Part shown: piece after piece, positions 35,114 through 43,436 of the stretch
Position numbering within the stretch: position 1 is the first letter of the stretch
Layout of the letters: each line of letters starts with the position of its first letter
DNA from: Lentisphaerota bacterium
GTDB lineage: Bacteria; Verrucomicrobiota; Lentisphaeria; Victivallales; Victivallaceae
NCBI GenBank assembly: GCA_017134815.1
Contig: CP071032.1
Location: forward strand, 2,910,001-2,974,000
DNA: 64,000 nt
Reading direction: 5' to 3'
Notes under the pieces: model-generated
Told to the model about the DNA's origin: nothing
Seen by the model: only the letters and a program-made list of their open reading frames with translations
Database searches by the model: none
Made by a program: the position numbers and the translations under genes

Positions 35114-36097
35114 TTATTTATGTTCTTTAATAATGCCCTTTATTTTTTTAGCCACAATGCATCCCAGGTTTTTGTAAGGAGTACCGTCTGCCGGAAAAAC
35201 AGTATTATATTTGGAAATCCATTGCTTGTTGAATTCGGCAACATCGGGGTCGGCAGTATCATTTAAATCAACCAGCAGCAGTTTTGGTTTTGATAACTTT
35301 TGGTCTTTATAAAACTTTTTCAACTCGGAGTTGAAGTATTTAAAGTTTTCAAGGCTGGTCTGGCTGTCAGCTGCTGCGGTTTGAGGCAGATTTATCAGCA
35401 TCAGATATCCTCTTCCGGGTATATTATCAAGCGCGGAATACAGTTTTTCAATCAGCTCTCTATATGGGGTGAAATTGTGCAAGGCAGTGTTTTTATAAGT
35501 CATATCGTTTTCACCAAGCCAGAGAATAACAATATCAATAGGAGGAGCGGACAGCAGTTTTTCGGCATCAAACCTGGTACTGTATACAGGTTTTTCTTTT
35601 AATAATAAAGTCCATTTATGAGTTCGGAAGAGTGTGTTGCAGGAGTTAAACTTTCGCTCAAAATTCCACGGCTTCAAGTCTTCAAAAGAATGGTTGTCAA
35701 GTAAAAAATTTAAATTTGAAAAACACAATCCTGGAATAGCCGTCAGCCCATGAAAATAACTATGTTTCTGGTAGCCTTTCAGAGCCTGGTGATCCTGTTT
35801 GAATTCTTTTTCAATTACACTGTAATTCAAGCTTGAGGCGACACCTCCAATTATTCCATATGATTGAAAACAGAAATCATTCAGGTCTCTGTCCTCGTTT
35901 AAATTTTCAAGTGCCAGCAGCGGAAACGGGCTTGGCGTCACTGTGAAGTCTGCCAGAAGACCATAAGTGTATGAGCCCCCGACAAACATTATATTTACAA
36001 CTTTGCGATCGGTCTGGCTGCCATTAGCGAGTAATACTCCTGCTGCACTTAACAACAGCAGCATAGTTGTCAGGGCAAAAAACTTCCTGCATCTCAT
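35114..36097 (-). CDS. Exported SGNH-hydrolase-like protein, possibly inactive
   Basis: 327 residues with a signal peptide (MRCRKFFALTTMLLLLSAAG to about 24). The fold is inferred from FVGGSYTYG at the block I position (GGS where GDS is usual) and WLGENDMTYKN as block III (G-x-N-D). The expected C-terminal D-x-x-H appears as PADGTPYKNLG, with Pro in place of His. The catalytic Ser is therefore present but the acid-base pair looks altered. Substrate unknown. The start is set at 36097 because GAGGAG is 7 bases upstream; a TTG 15 bases earlier is not favoured. Confidence 0.6.
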   Translation of the reverse strand: MRCRKFFALTTMLLLLSAAGVLLANGSQTDRKVVNIMFVGGSYTYGLLADFTVTPSPFPLLALENLNEDRDLNDFCFQSYGIIGGVASSLNYSVIEKEFKQDHQALKGYQKHSYFHGLTAIPGLCFSNLNFLLDNHSFEDLKPWNFERKFNSCNTLFRTHKWTLLLKEKPVYSTRFDAEKLLSAPPIDIVILWLGENDMTYKNTALHNFTPYRELIEKLYSALDNIPGRGYLMLINLPQTAAADSQTSLENFKYFNSELKKFYKDQKLSKPKLLLVDLNDTADPDVAEFNKQWISKYNTVFPADGTPYKNLGCIVAKKIKGIIKEHK

Positions 36098-36324
36098 GTC
36101 ATCTCTCCTCAAATTAATTTACTTAATTATATATTTTCCTCCTTGATAACTAAGCTGACCTGAATTGTATTTGAGCCACAATCACACAAAGCCAGCCTGT
36201 TTATTATATATTCAATCAGGCTGATGTCAATGCCTTAAAATGCGAATACAAATTAGATATTATTTAAATGCCGTATGCTGCGAAGTGAAAGTTTTTGCAA
36301 TATTTGTGAATTTTTATTAGGGTA

Positions 36325-36353
36325 TTGATTTTGCTTTAAACTAATATTATATT
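36325..36353 (+). promoter_or_regulatory. Predicted promoter of the Cys-rich small gene
   Basis: TTGATT at 36325-36330, a 17-base spacer, and TATATT at 36348-36353, about 28 bases before the start codon of the small gene. Confidence 0.5.
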
Positions 36354-36380
36354 GATACTTTAACGAAGGAGAAAAGTGGT

Positions 36381-36548
36381 ATGAATAAAGAAAAAGAACA
36401 TTCACCATTCAAAGACTGTCCGTTTGCTTTTATATGCTCGGATCGTTTTTGCATGTATTACCAAAGTCGATTTTTTCGAAGAAAATTGTCGAATGACGCT
36501 GCATGCAGACGTGCTTACTGCAGTGAAAAGGGCAAATTAAAAAATTAG
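36381..36548 (+). CDS. Small cysteine-rich protein, 55 residues
   Basis: The ORF starts MNKEKEHSPFKDCPFAFIC and continues with DRFC and later AACRRAYC. Five cysteines appear in two groups (C13, C19, C24 and C42, C47), suggesting a small metal-binding or disulfide-stabilised fold. It has its own predicted promoter, AAGGAG before the ATG and a strong terminator directly after it, so it looks like a complete monocistronic gene. No family is recognised. There is no signal peptide, which favours a cytoplasmic zinc-binding protein. Confidence 0.65.
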   Translation: MNKEKEHSPFKDCPFAFICSDRFCMYYQSRFFRRKLSNDAACRRAYCSEKGKLKN

Positions 36549-36572
36549 TAATTGTTAAGACTGTTGATCAAG

Positions 36573-36600
36573 CACCCCGAGAAATTCGGGGTGTTTTTTT
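36573..36600 (+). terminator. Terminator of the Cys-rich small gene
   Basis: CACCCCGA and TCGGGGTG form an 8-bp stem with a GAAAT loop, followed by seven T, 24 bases after the stop codon at 36548. Confidence 0.9.
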
Positions 36601-36756
36601 ATGAGCTGAATTAAGCGCTTTATTTTGACTTTTTTGAATATTTGCTTCAAGAGTCTACTGTCTTGCTGATTAAATGGTGATACGTGTCTTACTCAAGGCT
36701 TTGCCGCGAAGATATCTACAGTGTTCCGGTAATGGGTGAAGCCTCACAGCTGATGA

Positions 36757-37074
36757 TCAACAACGCCAGTTGTTTTTTCCTGATTTTTTGGATTGTTGTA
36801 ATTTTTTGTCGGCTTCATTAATTATTGGAGTAAGAGAGGTCTCATATGGAATGGAGACTCTTCCTTTAGCTGCTCCTGCTGAAATTGTAAGGTGATGACC
36901 AAAAGTTTTCTCTGAGGTTTCATCAATATATTTTCGTATTCTTTCGCAGATCAACTTTGCAGACTTTGTGCTTTTTACGTCAAGCAGGATTATGAATTTA
37001 TTGCCTCCATATCTGGCGCATAAGCAGGAACTTCCGTGTTCCAGCGTCTTTCCAGAATTCAAGGTTCGTTTCAT
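36757..37074 (-). pseudogene. GGDEF-domain remnant
   Basis: The 105-residue reading frame covers only the second half of a GGDEF fold: ARYGGNKFIILLDV, then AKLICERIRKYIDE, LTISAGAAKG and EADKKLQQSKKSGKNN. The signature reads GGNKF rather than GGDEF, losing the catalytic acidic residues, and the first ~70 residues of a diguanylate cyclase domain are missing or garbled. No sensor domain precedes it. It is most likely a decayed cyclase gene. A small degenerate GGDEF protein with a binding role is the alternative. Confidence 0.6.
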
Positions 37075-37314
37075 CGGGCTTATCAGTTGTATACCACGAT
37101 AACTGATAATTATGAAGTATGAAGAAAAAAGCCTGGAGTTATAGCCTATACAGAGGAGAACACCAATAGATACTCGAAATTAATCATAATGTCTCTACCG
37201 AATAATACCTGGAAAAGCTTCAACCAGCAGTGGTTTAAATATGCAGCATTGAATAAAGCAAAGTCAAAACTAAAACAGTATTCCTTGAAGGTTTGAAAGC
37301 AGCTAAGCTGCAAG

Positions 37315-37388
37315 TGGAGCGGGTGAAGGGAATCGAACCCTCGTGGCCAGCTTGGGAAGCTGGAGCATAACCATTTTGCTACACCCGC
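37315..37388 (-). tRNA. tRNA-Gly (CCC)
   Basis: The minus strand folds as a cloverleaf: acceptor GCGGGTG/CACCCGC, anticodon arm CCAGC-TTCCCAA-GCTGG with anticodon CCC (37354-37356), and T-arm GAGGG-TTCGATT-CCCTT. Discriminator T and encoded CCA occupy 37315-37318. It reads GGG glycine codons. Confidence 0.93.
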
Positions 37389-37625
37389 TTAATATAACTT
37401 TAATAGCATACAGCGGTTGAATGTTTTTTCAAATATTTAAAAGACGTTTTTCTGAAATCAATATAAATGCTTAAGCACAGAAAAATATAATAAAACCTTA
37501 TTCAGAATGCACAAAAGCGATGTAAAAATTCAGAGCAATTCCCCTCTCTCACTCTTTGCCGCAAATGCGATTGCGGTTATTTAAAATGTTGACTGTCAGT
37601 GGTCTGACAGCAATATTTGTTACAT

Positions 37626-38828
37626 CTAATAGTAATACAGATAAAATTTAATGTCTTTGTAATCCTCTTTGTCAGGGAAGGTTAATGCGCGGTCTTTTAT
37701 GACATAATCCCATTCCTTGCCCATTGCAAGCTGGTAGAAAAGACAGTTCCCGCTCAGATAGTGACGGAAAGGCACTTTTTCGATTTCATTCTTTTTCAAG
37801 CCGCTGAGCGCGAGTTTGTTGATCGTCGGATACCTGGACGGTGATGACAGCTTAGTCGCTTCAATGTCAAACGGTTGTTCTTCCGAGCGTTTCTGAACAA
37901 CAAAGTAAAGATTCTGGGCATAGAGAATACTGTCTTCAAGTCCTCTGGCAGTAAGAAAGCCTTCATCGCGTTCAAACTTGACATATTTAACCGCTCGGTT
38001 TTCGTGTGAAACCAGAGCCTCTATTTTTCCAATCAGCAAGTCGAAACACTGATATATATTGATGTGGTCATATGGCTCAATATCTTCAACCATTACATTG
38101 AAGAACAGGCAGACTCTGATGTACAGGTCATGCAGCATCTTATACAGAAAATACGGGTGGACATGGTTGTTGGCATTAATGTTTCTCAAATGAAACTTAA
38201 TTTCATACGCACAGGTCATCACCGGCTTGTAATCAACCGCTTTCAGGAGAAAATCCTTATCTTTATTCATGCGGTCGTAGCTGGTGAATATTTTTTCACA
38301 GATAGCGCCTGCTTGTTCACGCAGGTTGCTGCACAGGGATATAGAAGTACTGATTGTGGGCGGCAGATAATCCCCGGAAATTGACCAGTTTTGACTGAGA
38401 TTTTTCTCTACGCAAAGCAGTTTATAGTAATAGCTTGCAGTCGGGTCTGGTTTGGTGGAAAATGACAGGGTATAGCCATGGCACTTGAAGCTTTTTTCAT
38501 CGTCATTAAACAAGATATCCTTGTCGCTCAAATTCAAGTACAATTCGACTTTGTTTTCTTTGCTGCTGCTGAGGTCATAATCTTTGCATTCTGCGTTGAC
38601 ACCCTGTTGAATAACCTGGCCGTCAACCGTGATCATTTCGAGTTTTGTGACGCGCACAATACCCATTTTCAAAAAAGATTCTTCTACTTCAAGCCTGGTT
38701 ATTCCATAAAATGGAATACCGCTGGAACAGATTATTTTAAAAGATTTTGCACTTAACGCGTTTTGCAAATGCTCAAAATGATCCGGTAGCAGTGACTGCC
38801 CCATGTACCATTTTATATCTGGTATCAT
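37626..38828 (-). CDS. tssK: Short TssK-like type VI secretion baseplate protein
   Basis: 400 residues. The opening IKWYMGQSLLPDHFEHLQ parallels the TssK start (W-x-E-G-x-x-L-x-P-x-H-F). Later SSPSRYPTINKLALSGLKK and YFVVQKRSEE match the TssK C-terminal neck/head region. TssK trimers link the baseplate to the TssL-TssM membrane complex. A second, longer TssK is encoded at 54775-56169, so this copy is a divergent paralogue that may pair with a different membrane complex. AGGAG precedes the ATG. It is the last gene after tssB, tssC and two small genes on the same strand. Confidence 0.75.
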   Translation of the reverse strand: MIPDIKWYMGQSLLPDHFEHLQNALSAKSFKIICSSGIPFYGITRLEVEESFLKMGIVRVTKLEMITVDGQVIQQGVNAECKDYDLSSSKENKVELYLNLSDKDILFNDDEKSFKCHGYTLSFSTKPDPTASYYYKLLCVEKNLSQNWSISGDYLPPTISTSISLCSNLREQAGAICEKIFTSYDRMNKDKDFLLKAVDYKPVMTCAYEIKFHLRNINANNHVHPYFLYKMLHDLYIRVCLFFNVMVEDIEPYDHINIYQCFDLLIGKIEALVSHENRAVKYVKFERDEGFLTARGLEDSILYAQNLYFVVQKRSEEQPFDIEATKLSSPSRYPTINKLALSGLKKNEIEKVPFRHYLSGNCLFYQLAMGKEWDYVIKDRALTFPDKEDYKDIKFYLYYY

Positions 38829-39177
38829 ATTGAACTCCTGAGTTATTTTATTTTTTTATAATCTTCTTCATGTGTCAGCCCGAACTCGCTTTTTTACTTT
38901 CAGAGCTGCTTTACAAGTGTGCTCGCCTGCTGTCCTAGCGTTTACAAGTCCCTTTAAAAGCAGTTCAGGCATAGGCTATTTAAAAATATGATTCCATGAA
39001 CATCAACATATAAATACAGAAATAACGCTCTTTTTGTTCCATGTTTAATACCCGAAGATCGGGAATATCCAATAATAAAATTGACGAAGAACTATCCATG
39101 GCCTAAAAAGCAGAATAATGTCATCATTTATTTTTTAGTAAGTTCCTTTATTTTTATTTCTGTCGCCGATGTTTCAA
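38829..39177. other. Intergenic gap within the tssBC-side cluster
   Basis: About 350 AT-rich bases between the lipoprotein gene and the short tssK. I see no ORF with a ribosome site and no strong hairpin. The size of the gap suggests the short tssK has its own promoter. Confidence 0.4.
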
Positions 39178-39630
39178 TCAAAATATTGAACTGTTACCTG
39201 CCTCGACTTTCTGAATATAATTATCTCCGAGATAGAAAGTATAGGTCATGTCTTTATCAAGTTTTTTAATACGGTATTTCCAAGCCTTGCCGCCGGGTTT
39301 AGAGAACAGGAAGTATACTGAAACAGAACTTCCGGCCGGAATCTTTATAGTTTTACTTAAACTGTCATCTTCAGGACTGATAAAAATATTTGTGGCTTCT
39401 TTATCTTCAAGAAAAGAGTTGTAAATACTTTCATAGGTAGCCCGTACAAAATCCTTTTCGCTGTCAGCTCTTACGACTGCATAAAATACTTTTCCTGAAT
39501 TGGTCAGCTGGGTTGTATTGATTTCGGTTTCCAGGTCTACAAAACTGGCTGTTTTGGTTGCGCATCCGGAGAAACTTACAACTGCGGCAATGCAGGCAAG
39601 CACGGCAATACCTGATACGACTTTTCTCAT
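39178..39630 (-). CDS. Lipoprotein associated with type VI genes
   Basis: 150 residues. The lipoprotein signal MRKVVSGIAVLACIAAVVSFSGC has its lipobox Cys at residue 23. It is followed by a predominantly beta-strand domain (SVSVYFLFSKPGGKAWKYRI, YTFYLGDNYIQKVEAGN). By position, size and lipidation it could be a TssJ-type outer-membrane lipoprotein that caps the TssM channel, but sequence identity to TssJ is not obvious. The ATG at 39630 has GAGG 8 bases upstream; a longer ORF start is not favoured. A second lipoprotein lies in the other cluster at 56200. Confidence 0.6.
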   Translation of the reverse strand: MRKVVSGIAVLACIAAVVSFSGCATKTASFVDLETEINTTQLTNSGKVFYAVVRADSEKDFVRATYESIYNSFLEDKEATNIFISPEDDSLSKTIKIPAGSSVSVYFLFSKPGGKAWKYRIKKLDKDMTYTFYLGDNYIQKVEAGNSSIF

Positions 39631-39693
39631 TCTATGCCCTCTTTTTATTATTTTAATTTTATTAATGTAATTATTAAATAGTTTCATTTCTAT

Positions 39694-40083
39694 TCATAGT
39701 AATAAGTGACCGGTCAGCTTGGTTGCGCTGCTGTTTAAAACAGTCTTTTCTGCTGTTTCGAAAGACCGAATCACTGAATTGTTTATATTACCCTCCAGGT
39801 TTGCCTGAAGGTAAATCTTATCTCCTTGGTACAGGGACACAGCTGCTGTTGCATCCAGGAGAGGTAGGAATTTTTTTAAATTATCCGGGTTTTGAACAGC
39901 CAGATAGCGGCAAAATTTTGATATAGCCGTATGGCTGTTATGGCTGGAGGCCTGCCGGTTTTTGGCAGCTGGCGGCACAGATCCGGCATGTAAAGAATTA
40001 AGGGGCTTGATTACGCTAAAAAAGATACTGTCGAAAATTTCAACAGCAGCTTTATTCATATATTGATCTTTTTCAGGACTCAT
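39694..40083 (-). CDS. Hypothetical protein in type VI cluster
   Basis: 129 residues, MSPEKDQYMNKAAVEIFDSI..., with a hydrophilic Ser/Asn-rich middle and a C-terminal DATAAVSLYQGDKIYLQANLE that looks beta-stranded. No signal peptide or transmembrane helix is seen. GAGGGG lies 7 bases before the ATG. It sits between tssC and the lipoprotein gene, so a type VI accessory or effector-related role is possible, but nothing in the sequence shows it. Confidence 0.55.
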   Translation of the reverse strand: MSPEKDQYMNKAAVEIFDSIFFSVIKPLNSLHAGSVPPAAKNRQASSHNSHTAISKFCRYLAVQNPDNLKKFLPLLDATAAVSLYQGDKIYLQANLEGNINNSVIRSFETAEKTVLNSSATKLTGHLLL

Positions 40084-40501
40084 ATCTCAACCCCTCAAAA
40101 ATTTTTAATCAACGGTGATGTTACACCCGCTGAAGTGGAACTTATTATTCGTCTAGCGCAATTCGATTGTATCTCCGCATCCTGCCTGGTTGCCTTATGA
40201 AAATACAGCCTTTTCAGCATTTATCAACTTAAGCTCCAAAAGATAAATGTACAGCAGTCTGCTTGATGCCGCGGTCTCTTGCAGCTTGTCATATCCCCGT
40301 CTGCATAACTGAATTGGCCTGTCTTGAAAATTACACTGCCATGATATCAGAATATTCAGTTGCTGTCATTTTGTGTCTGTTTTTTTTGAGCTATTGTTCC
40401 AGGTTTGATCTGTTAGGACCTGGAAGTTTTTCTCCGGAATTCAGGATCAATAATCAGGAAGCCGCGCCGCGTGAGCGGCACGACATTCCCAATGAATTTT
40501 A
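40084..40501. other. Gap between tssC and the 129-residue gene
   Basis: About 420 bases. A plus-strand ORF ending at 40505 contains a lipoprotein-like stretch (MISEYSVAVILCLFFLSYC from 40341) but has no ribosome site and overlaps the tssC end, so it is not called. No terminator is visible. Confidence 0.35.
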
Positions 40502-42007
40502 TTAACTGGCATCCAGTCTGGTGTCAAGAGACAAGGATACATCCATACCTTCGAATTGGATGTGCGGCAGGACTGTGAAAGTACACTTGTACCAGCCGAC
40601 CTGTCCGTCGATTTTTTCGATATTAATCTGTGCTTTCTTGAACGGATAGAAAGAGACGGTTGCCGGGCTCGGATCAACAACTTCAGTCACGTACTGGCTG
40701 ATCCACTCATTAAGAATCTTGCTGAGATACTCGTCATTAGCCTGGGAACCGATATTAAGTCGTCCGACTTCCTTGACATAATGGGCGATTCTGGCAACTG
40801 AGTAAGTGTAGGCAAGGTTGGTAACCAGCTGTGAGTTCTCTGTATCGCGCGGATCTTTGAATTCCTTGGGCGCCTTGAGAGACTGGGTGCTGAAGAAACA
40901 GGCGTTTGGAGAATTCTTTTCGTAAATAAGCGGAATGAAACCGGCTTTGGCAAGAGAAAGTTCTTTGTTATCAGGCAGAATACACTGTACCGGAGCTTTG
41001 ACTTCTTCTTTGCCGCGGACATTAAACATGTGCATTGGCAGCTCTTCAATAAGACCACCGCCTTTGGGGCCACGGATGTACTGGCACCAGCCGGCTTTTT
41101 CAAACGAGCGGGTAAGGTTTCTGGCGAACAGCATGGTGGCGTATCCCCAGGCATACTGGGTATCATCCAGAGGATCAATGTTTTCTTTGAAGTTGCGGAG
41201 GGTTTTTCCTGCCGGACTGTTTTCCGGATCCCATGGCTCGCGAACCATGTAGCGTGGCAGGGTCAGTCCCAGGTAGGCAGCTTGTTCGGTATCGCGCAGT
41301 TTATTCCAGCGACGGTACCTCGGGTGCTTCATCATGCCGTCAAGGTCTTTAAGATCCTGCAGTTCCTTGATGTCCTTAATGCCAAAGAAGCTCGGGGCTA
41401 CTGAACCAATGAATGGAGCATGGCAGGTGGTGGCAATTTTTCCAACGGTTGACAGGAAGCTGATATCTTCTGGAGTATTTTCAAAATCATACAGACCGAG
41501 CAGTGATGCATAAGGGTTGCCGCCAAACTGGTCATACTCTGCAAAGTAGATTTTCTTAAATAATTCAGAACCGGTGATATCTACACTGTTGCAGTCAAAG
41601 TCAAGTTCAAGTTCTTCTTTGGAAACATCAAAAAGGTCAATTTTGATGTTAGCCCTGAAGTTGGTGTTTTCAACCAGGTCGGCAACCGCCAGCCATTGAC
41701 TCTCAACATCTCTGAAAGTTTCGTTTTTAATAATTTCGTTTACCTGATTGTTGATGATGGTATCAATCTGTTCAATCAGATCCTGTGTCATCTGTTTGTT
41801 GTAGCCTTTGCCGCCGGCATGCTGATAGTTTGCCATCAGAAGGCTGAGTCCACCCATAAGTCTTGCGTTATCTTCCTGATAGACTTTTGATTGTTCAGTA
41901 AGGGCGGTAATTTCTACTTCCTGGCTTGGAACTTCCTCAGCATTGATACTGATGGAGTCCAGAAGCCAGTCTAGGTTTTTATCTTCAACTTTAGTAACCT
42001 TTTCCAT
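40502..42007 (-). CDS. tssC: Type VI secretion contractile sheath large subunit
   Basis: 501 residues of TssC/VipB, which with TssB forms the contractile sheath. Characteristic segments are TFRDVESQWLAVADLVENT, EYDQFGGNPYASLLGLYDF, PFIGSVAPSFFGIK, LPRYMVREPWDP and the C-terminal PSPATVSFYPFKKAQINIE. The length matches the family (about 490-510). It lies 79 bases downstream of tssB on the minus strand, consistent with an operon, because sheath subunits must be made in matched amounts. AAAGG precedes the ATG. Confidence 0.95.
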   Translation of the reverse strand: MEKVTKVEDKNLDWLLDSISINAEEVPSQEVEITALTEQSKVYQEDNARLMGGLSLLMANYQHAGGKGYNKQMTQDLIEQIDTIINNQVNEIIKNETFRDVESQWLAVADLVENTNFRANIKIDLFDVSKEELELDFDCNSVDITGSELFKKIYFAEYDQFGGNPYASLLGLYDFENTPEDISFLSTVGKIATTCHAPFIGSVAPSFFGIKDIKELQDLKDLDGMMKHPRYRRWNKLRDTEQAAYLGLTLPRYMVREPWDPENSPAGKTLRNFKENIDPLDDTQYAWGYATMLFARNLTRSFEKAGWCQYIRGPKGGGLIEELPMHMFNVRGKEEVKAPVQCILPDNKELSLAKAGFIPLIYEKNSPNACFFSTQSLKAPKEFKDPRDTENSQLVTNLAYTYSVARIAHYVKEVGRLNIGSQANDEYLSKILNEWISQYVTEVVDPSPATVSFYPFKKAQINIEKIDGQVGWYKCTFTVLPHIQFEGMDVSLSLDTRLDAS

Positions 42008-42086
42008 AATTTAACCTTTTCTGCTTTGGGTATTTCAATTTTTTTTGCAATTTAGTTTCAGTAGATAAATATGTGACTCGTGCAGA

Positions 42087-42647
42087 TTATTTATCTTGTT
42101 CTGATTCTTCAACTGCAGCAGCAGCCGGTAGCTGATTGGGATCAGGCAATGTGTAGTTAGTCAGATTAGGCAGCTGGTCCTTTATTGCAGTGAGTTTTTC
42201 CGGGTCAGCGAGAATCTCGCCAAGGTGCTGTCTGAACTTCTTGTTATTATCAACAGTTGTTTCAAGTTCATTGATCAGCTGTTTAAGGATAAGAAGTGAT
42301 TTCAACTGTGGGACCCGTTCGGCAATGGTTGCAGGGTTGAAGGACTTCATGCTGTCAATGGGAATTTCAACATCCAGAGAGGGGTCTTTGTCAGGATTAA
42401 TTTTATTTGACACGGAAAAGCAGAGTCTTGTATCCATATCTTTCATGGTGGCATCAAGGTTCTTCCCGTCAAGCTCTCTAACCCTTCTTTCATTCAAGTC
42501 GAGTTTAGAGTCTTTAGAAGTTCCTGCTGACAAGTTTCCCATTACCAGAAGACGCAGCGGAATTTCTCTTTGTACTTTCTCTCCGTTGATATCGGTTTCA
42601 TACTTAATAGTAATACGCGATTTCGGGACTTCGTCAATAATAGCCAT
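42087..42647 (-). CDS. tssB: Type VI secretion contractile sheath small subunit
   Basis: 186 residues of TssB/VipA. It begins MAIIDEVPKSRITIKYETD, followed by IPLRLLVMGNLSAG, FNPATIAERVPQLKSLL, LKQLINELETTVDNNKKFR and an acidic Pro/Ala-rich tail. It forms the inner-outer interlocking helices of the sheath with TssC. GGAGG lies 8 bases before the ATG. It is the first gene of the block, and about 780 bases of non-coding sequence precede it. Confidence 0.95.
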   Translation of the reverse strand: MAIIDEVPKSRITIKYETDINGEKVQREIPLRLLVMGNLSAGTSKDSKLDLNERRVRELDGKNLDATMKDMDTRLCFSVSNKINPDKDPSLDVEIPIDSMKSFNPATIAERVPQLKSLLILKQLINELETTVDNNKKFRQHLGEILADPEKLTAIKDQLPNLTNYTLPDPNQLPAAAAVEESEQDK

Positions 42648-43436
42648 TACATGACCTCCGTTCTTAATAATATTTAGCTGGTTTTATGCTCAAAAATATT
42701 TAAAACGACATGGGCAGAACACCCTTTACCGTGATTTCCAAGCTTGAATTTAGCACAAACGGTAAACAGAAGAACGTGTCCGGTTTCTCCTCAGATTGAT
42801 CTTGATTTGCAACACTTCGAAGTTTTTGCGTTGATGCGGCCTCTTAGCATGGATTACCATACTGAAGTTATGATTGTTCGGATTACTATTTATGTATCTT
42901 TATCAACTCTCCATTAATACGCAATTTTAAAGGTTTGTTAGTATGCCTTATCCAGTTGATGTAGCATGTTTATCAACGTAGATCTCTATTGCAGAGACAG
43001 GCATTAACAAGCTAGTGTTCAAAATATTATTTAATAAGTTTCAGGGTAAAATGTAGTACTTTTTATACAACTGATTTATTATTAAAAACTTAAGTGCAAA
43101 ATTAATAGATGTTTTTTTTGAGAAATTGCTATTCTTTAAGGTTTTTCCTGCTTAACTTAGTTTTCTCGTTGGTCTGCTTGAGTTTGTGAGTATTTTGTAT
43201 TGCTTCTTTTATTTTTTCTTTTTCAAATATAAGAAAATGATTGTCAAATTTGATAAAAACCGGCATGTTGTTACAAAATGTTCATAAACTTTAACCGTTC
43301 CGAAAAGTGTCAGCTGAAAAACTGAAGCAACTTAATCTGGAAACGATAATTTTTAAAGCACGGGCAAAGATTTGCCGGAAGCAGTCTTCCATTTCGCTTG
43401 AGAATGAAGGAGATTGCAGTAGCCGGAAAGTGCTGC
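42648..43436. other. Long intergenic region upstream of tssB
   Basis: About 790 bases with no ORF supported by a ribosome site, no tRNA and no GC-rich hairpin. It must contain the tssB promoter (AT-rich runs at 42900-43280). It could be where type VI expression is controlled, but no operator is recognisable. Confidence 0.4.

Noticed and set aside
40263..40505. Plus-strand ORF with a lipoprotein-like segment (LFFLSYC)
   Set aside because: No ribosome site at any start, and the 3' end overlaps tssC; the hydrophobic run may be chance. Kept only as a note in the gap entry.
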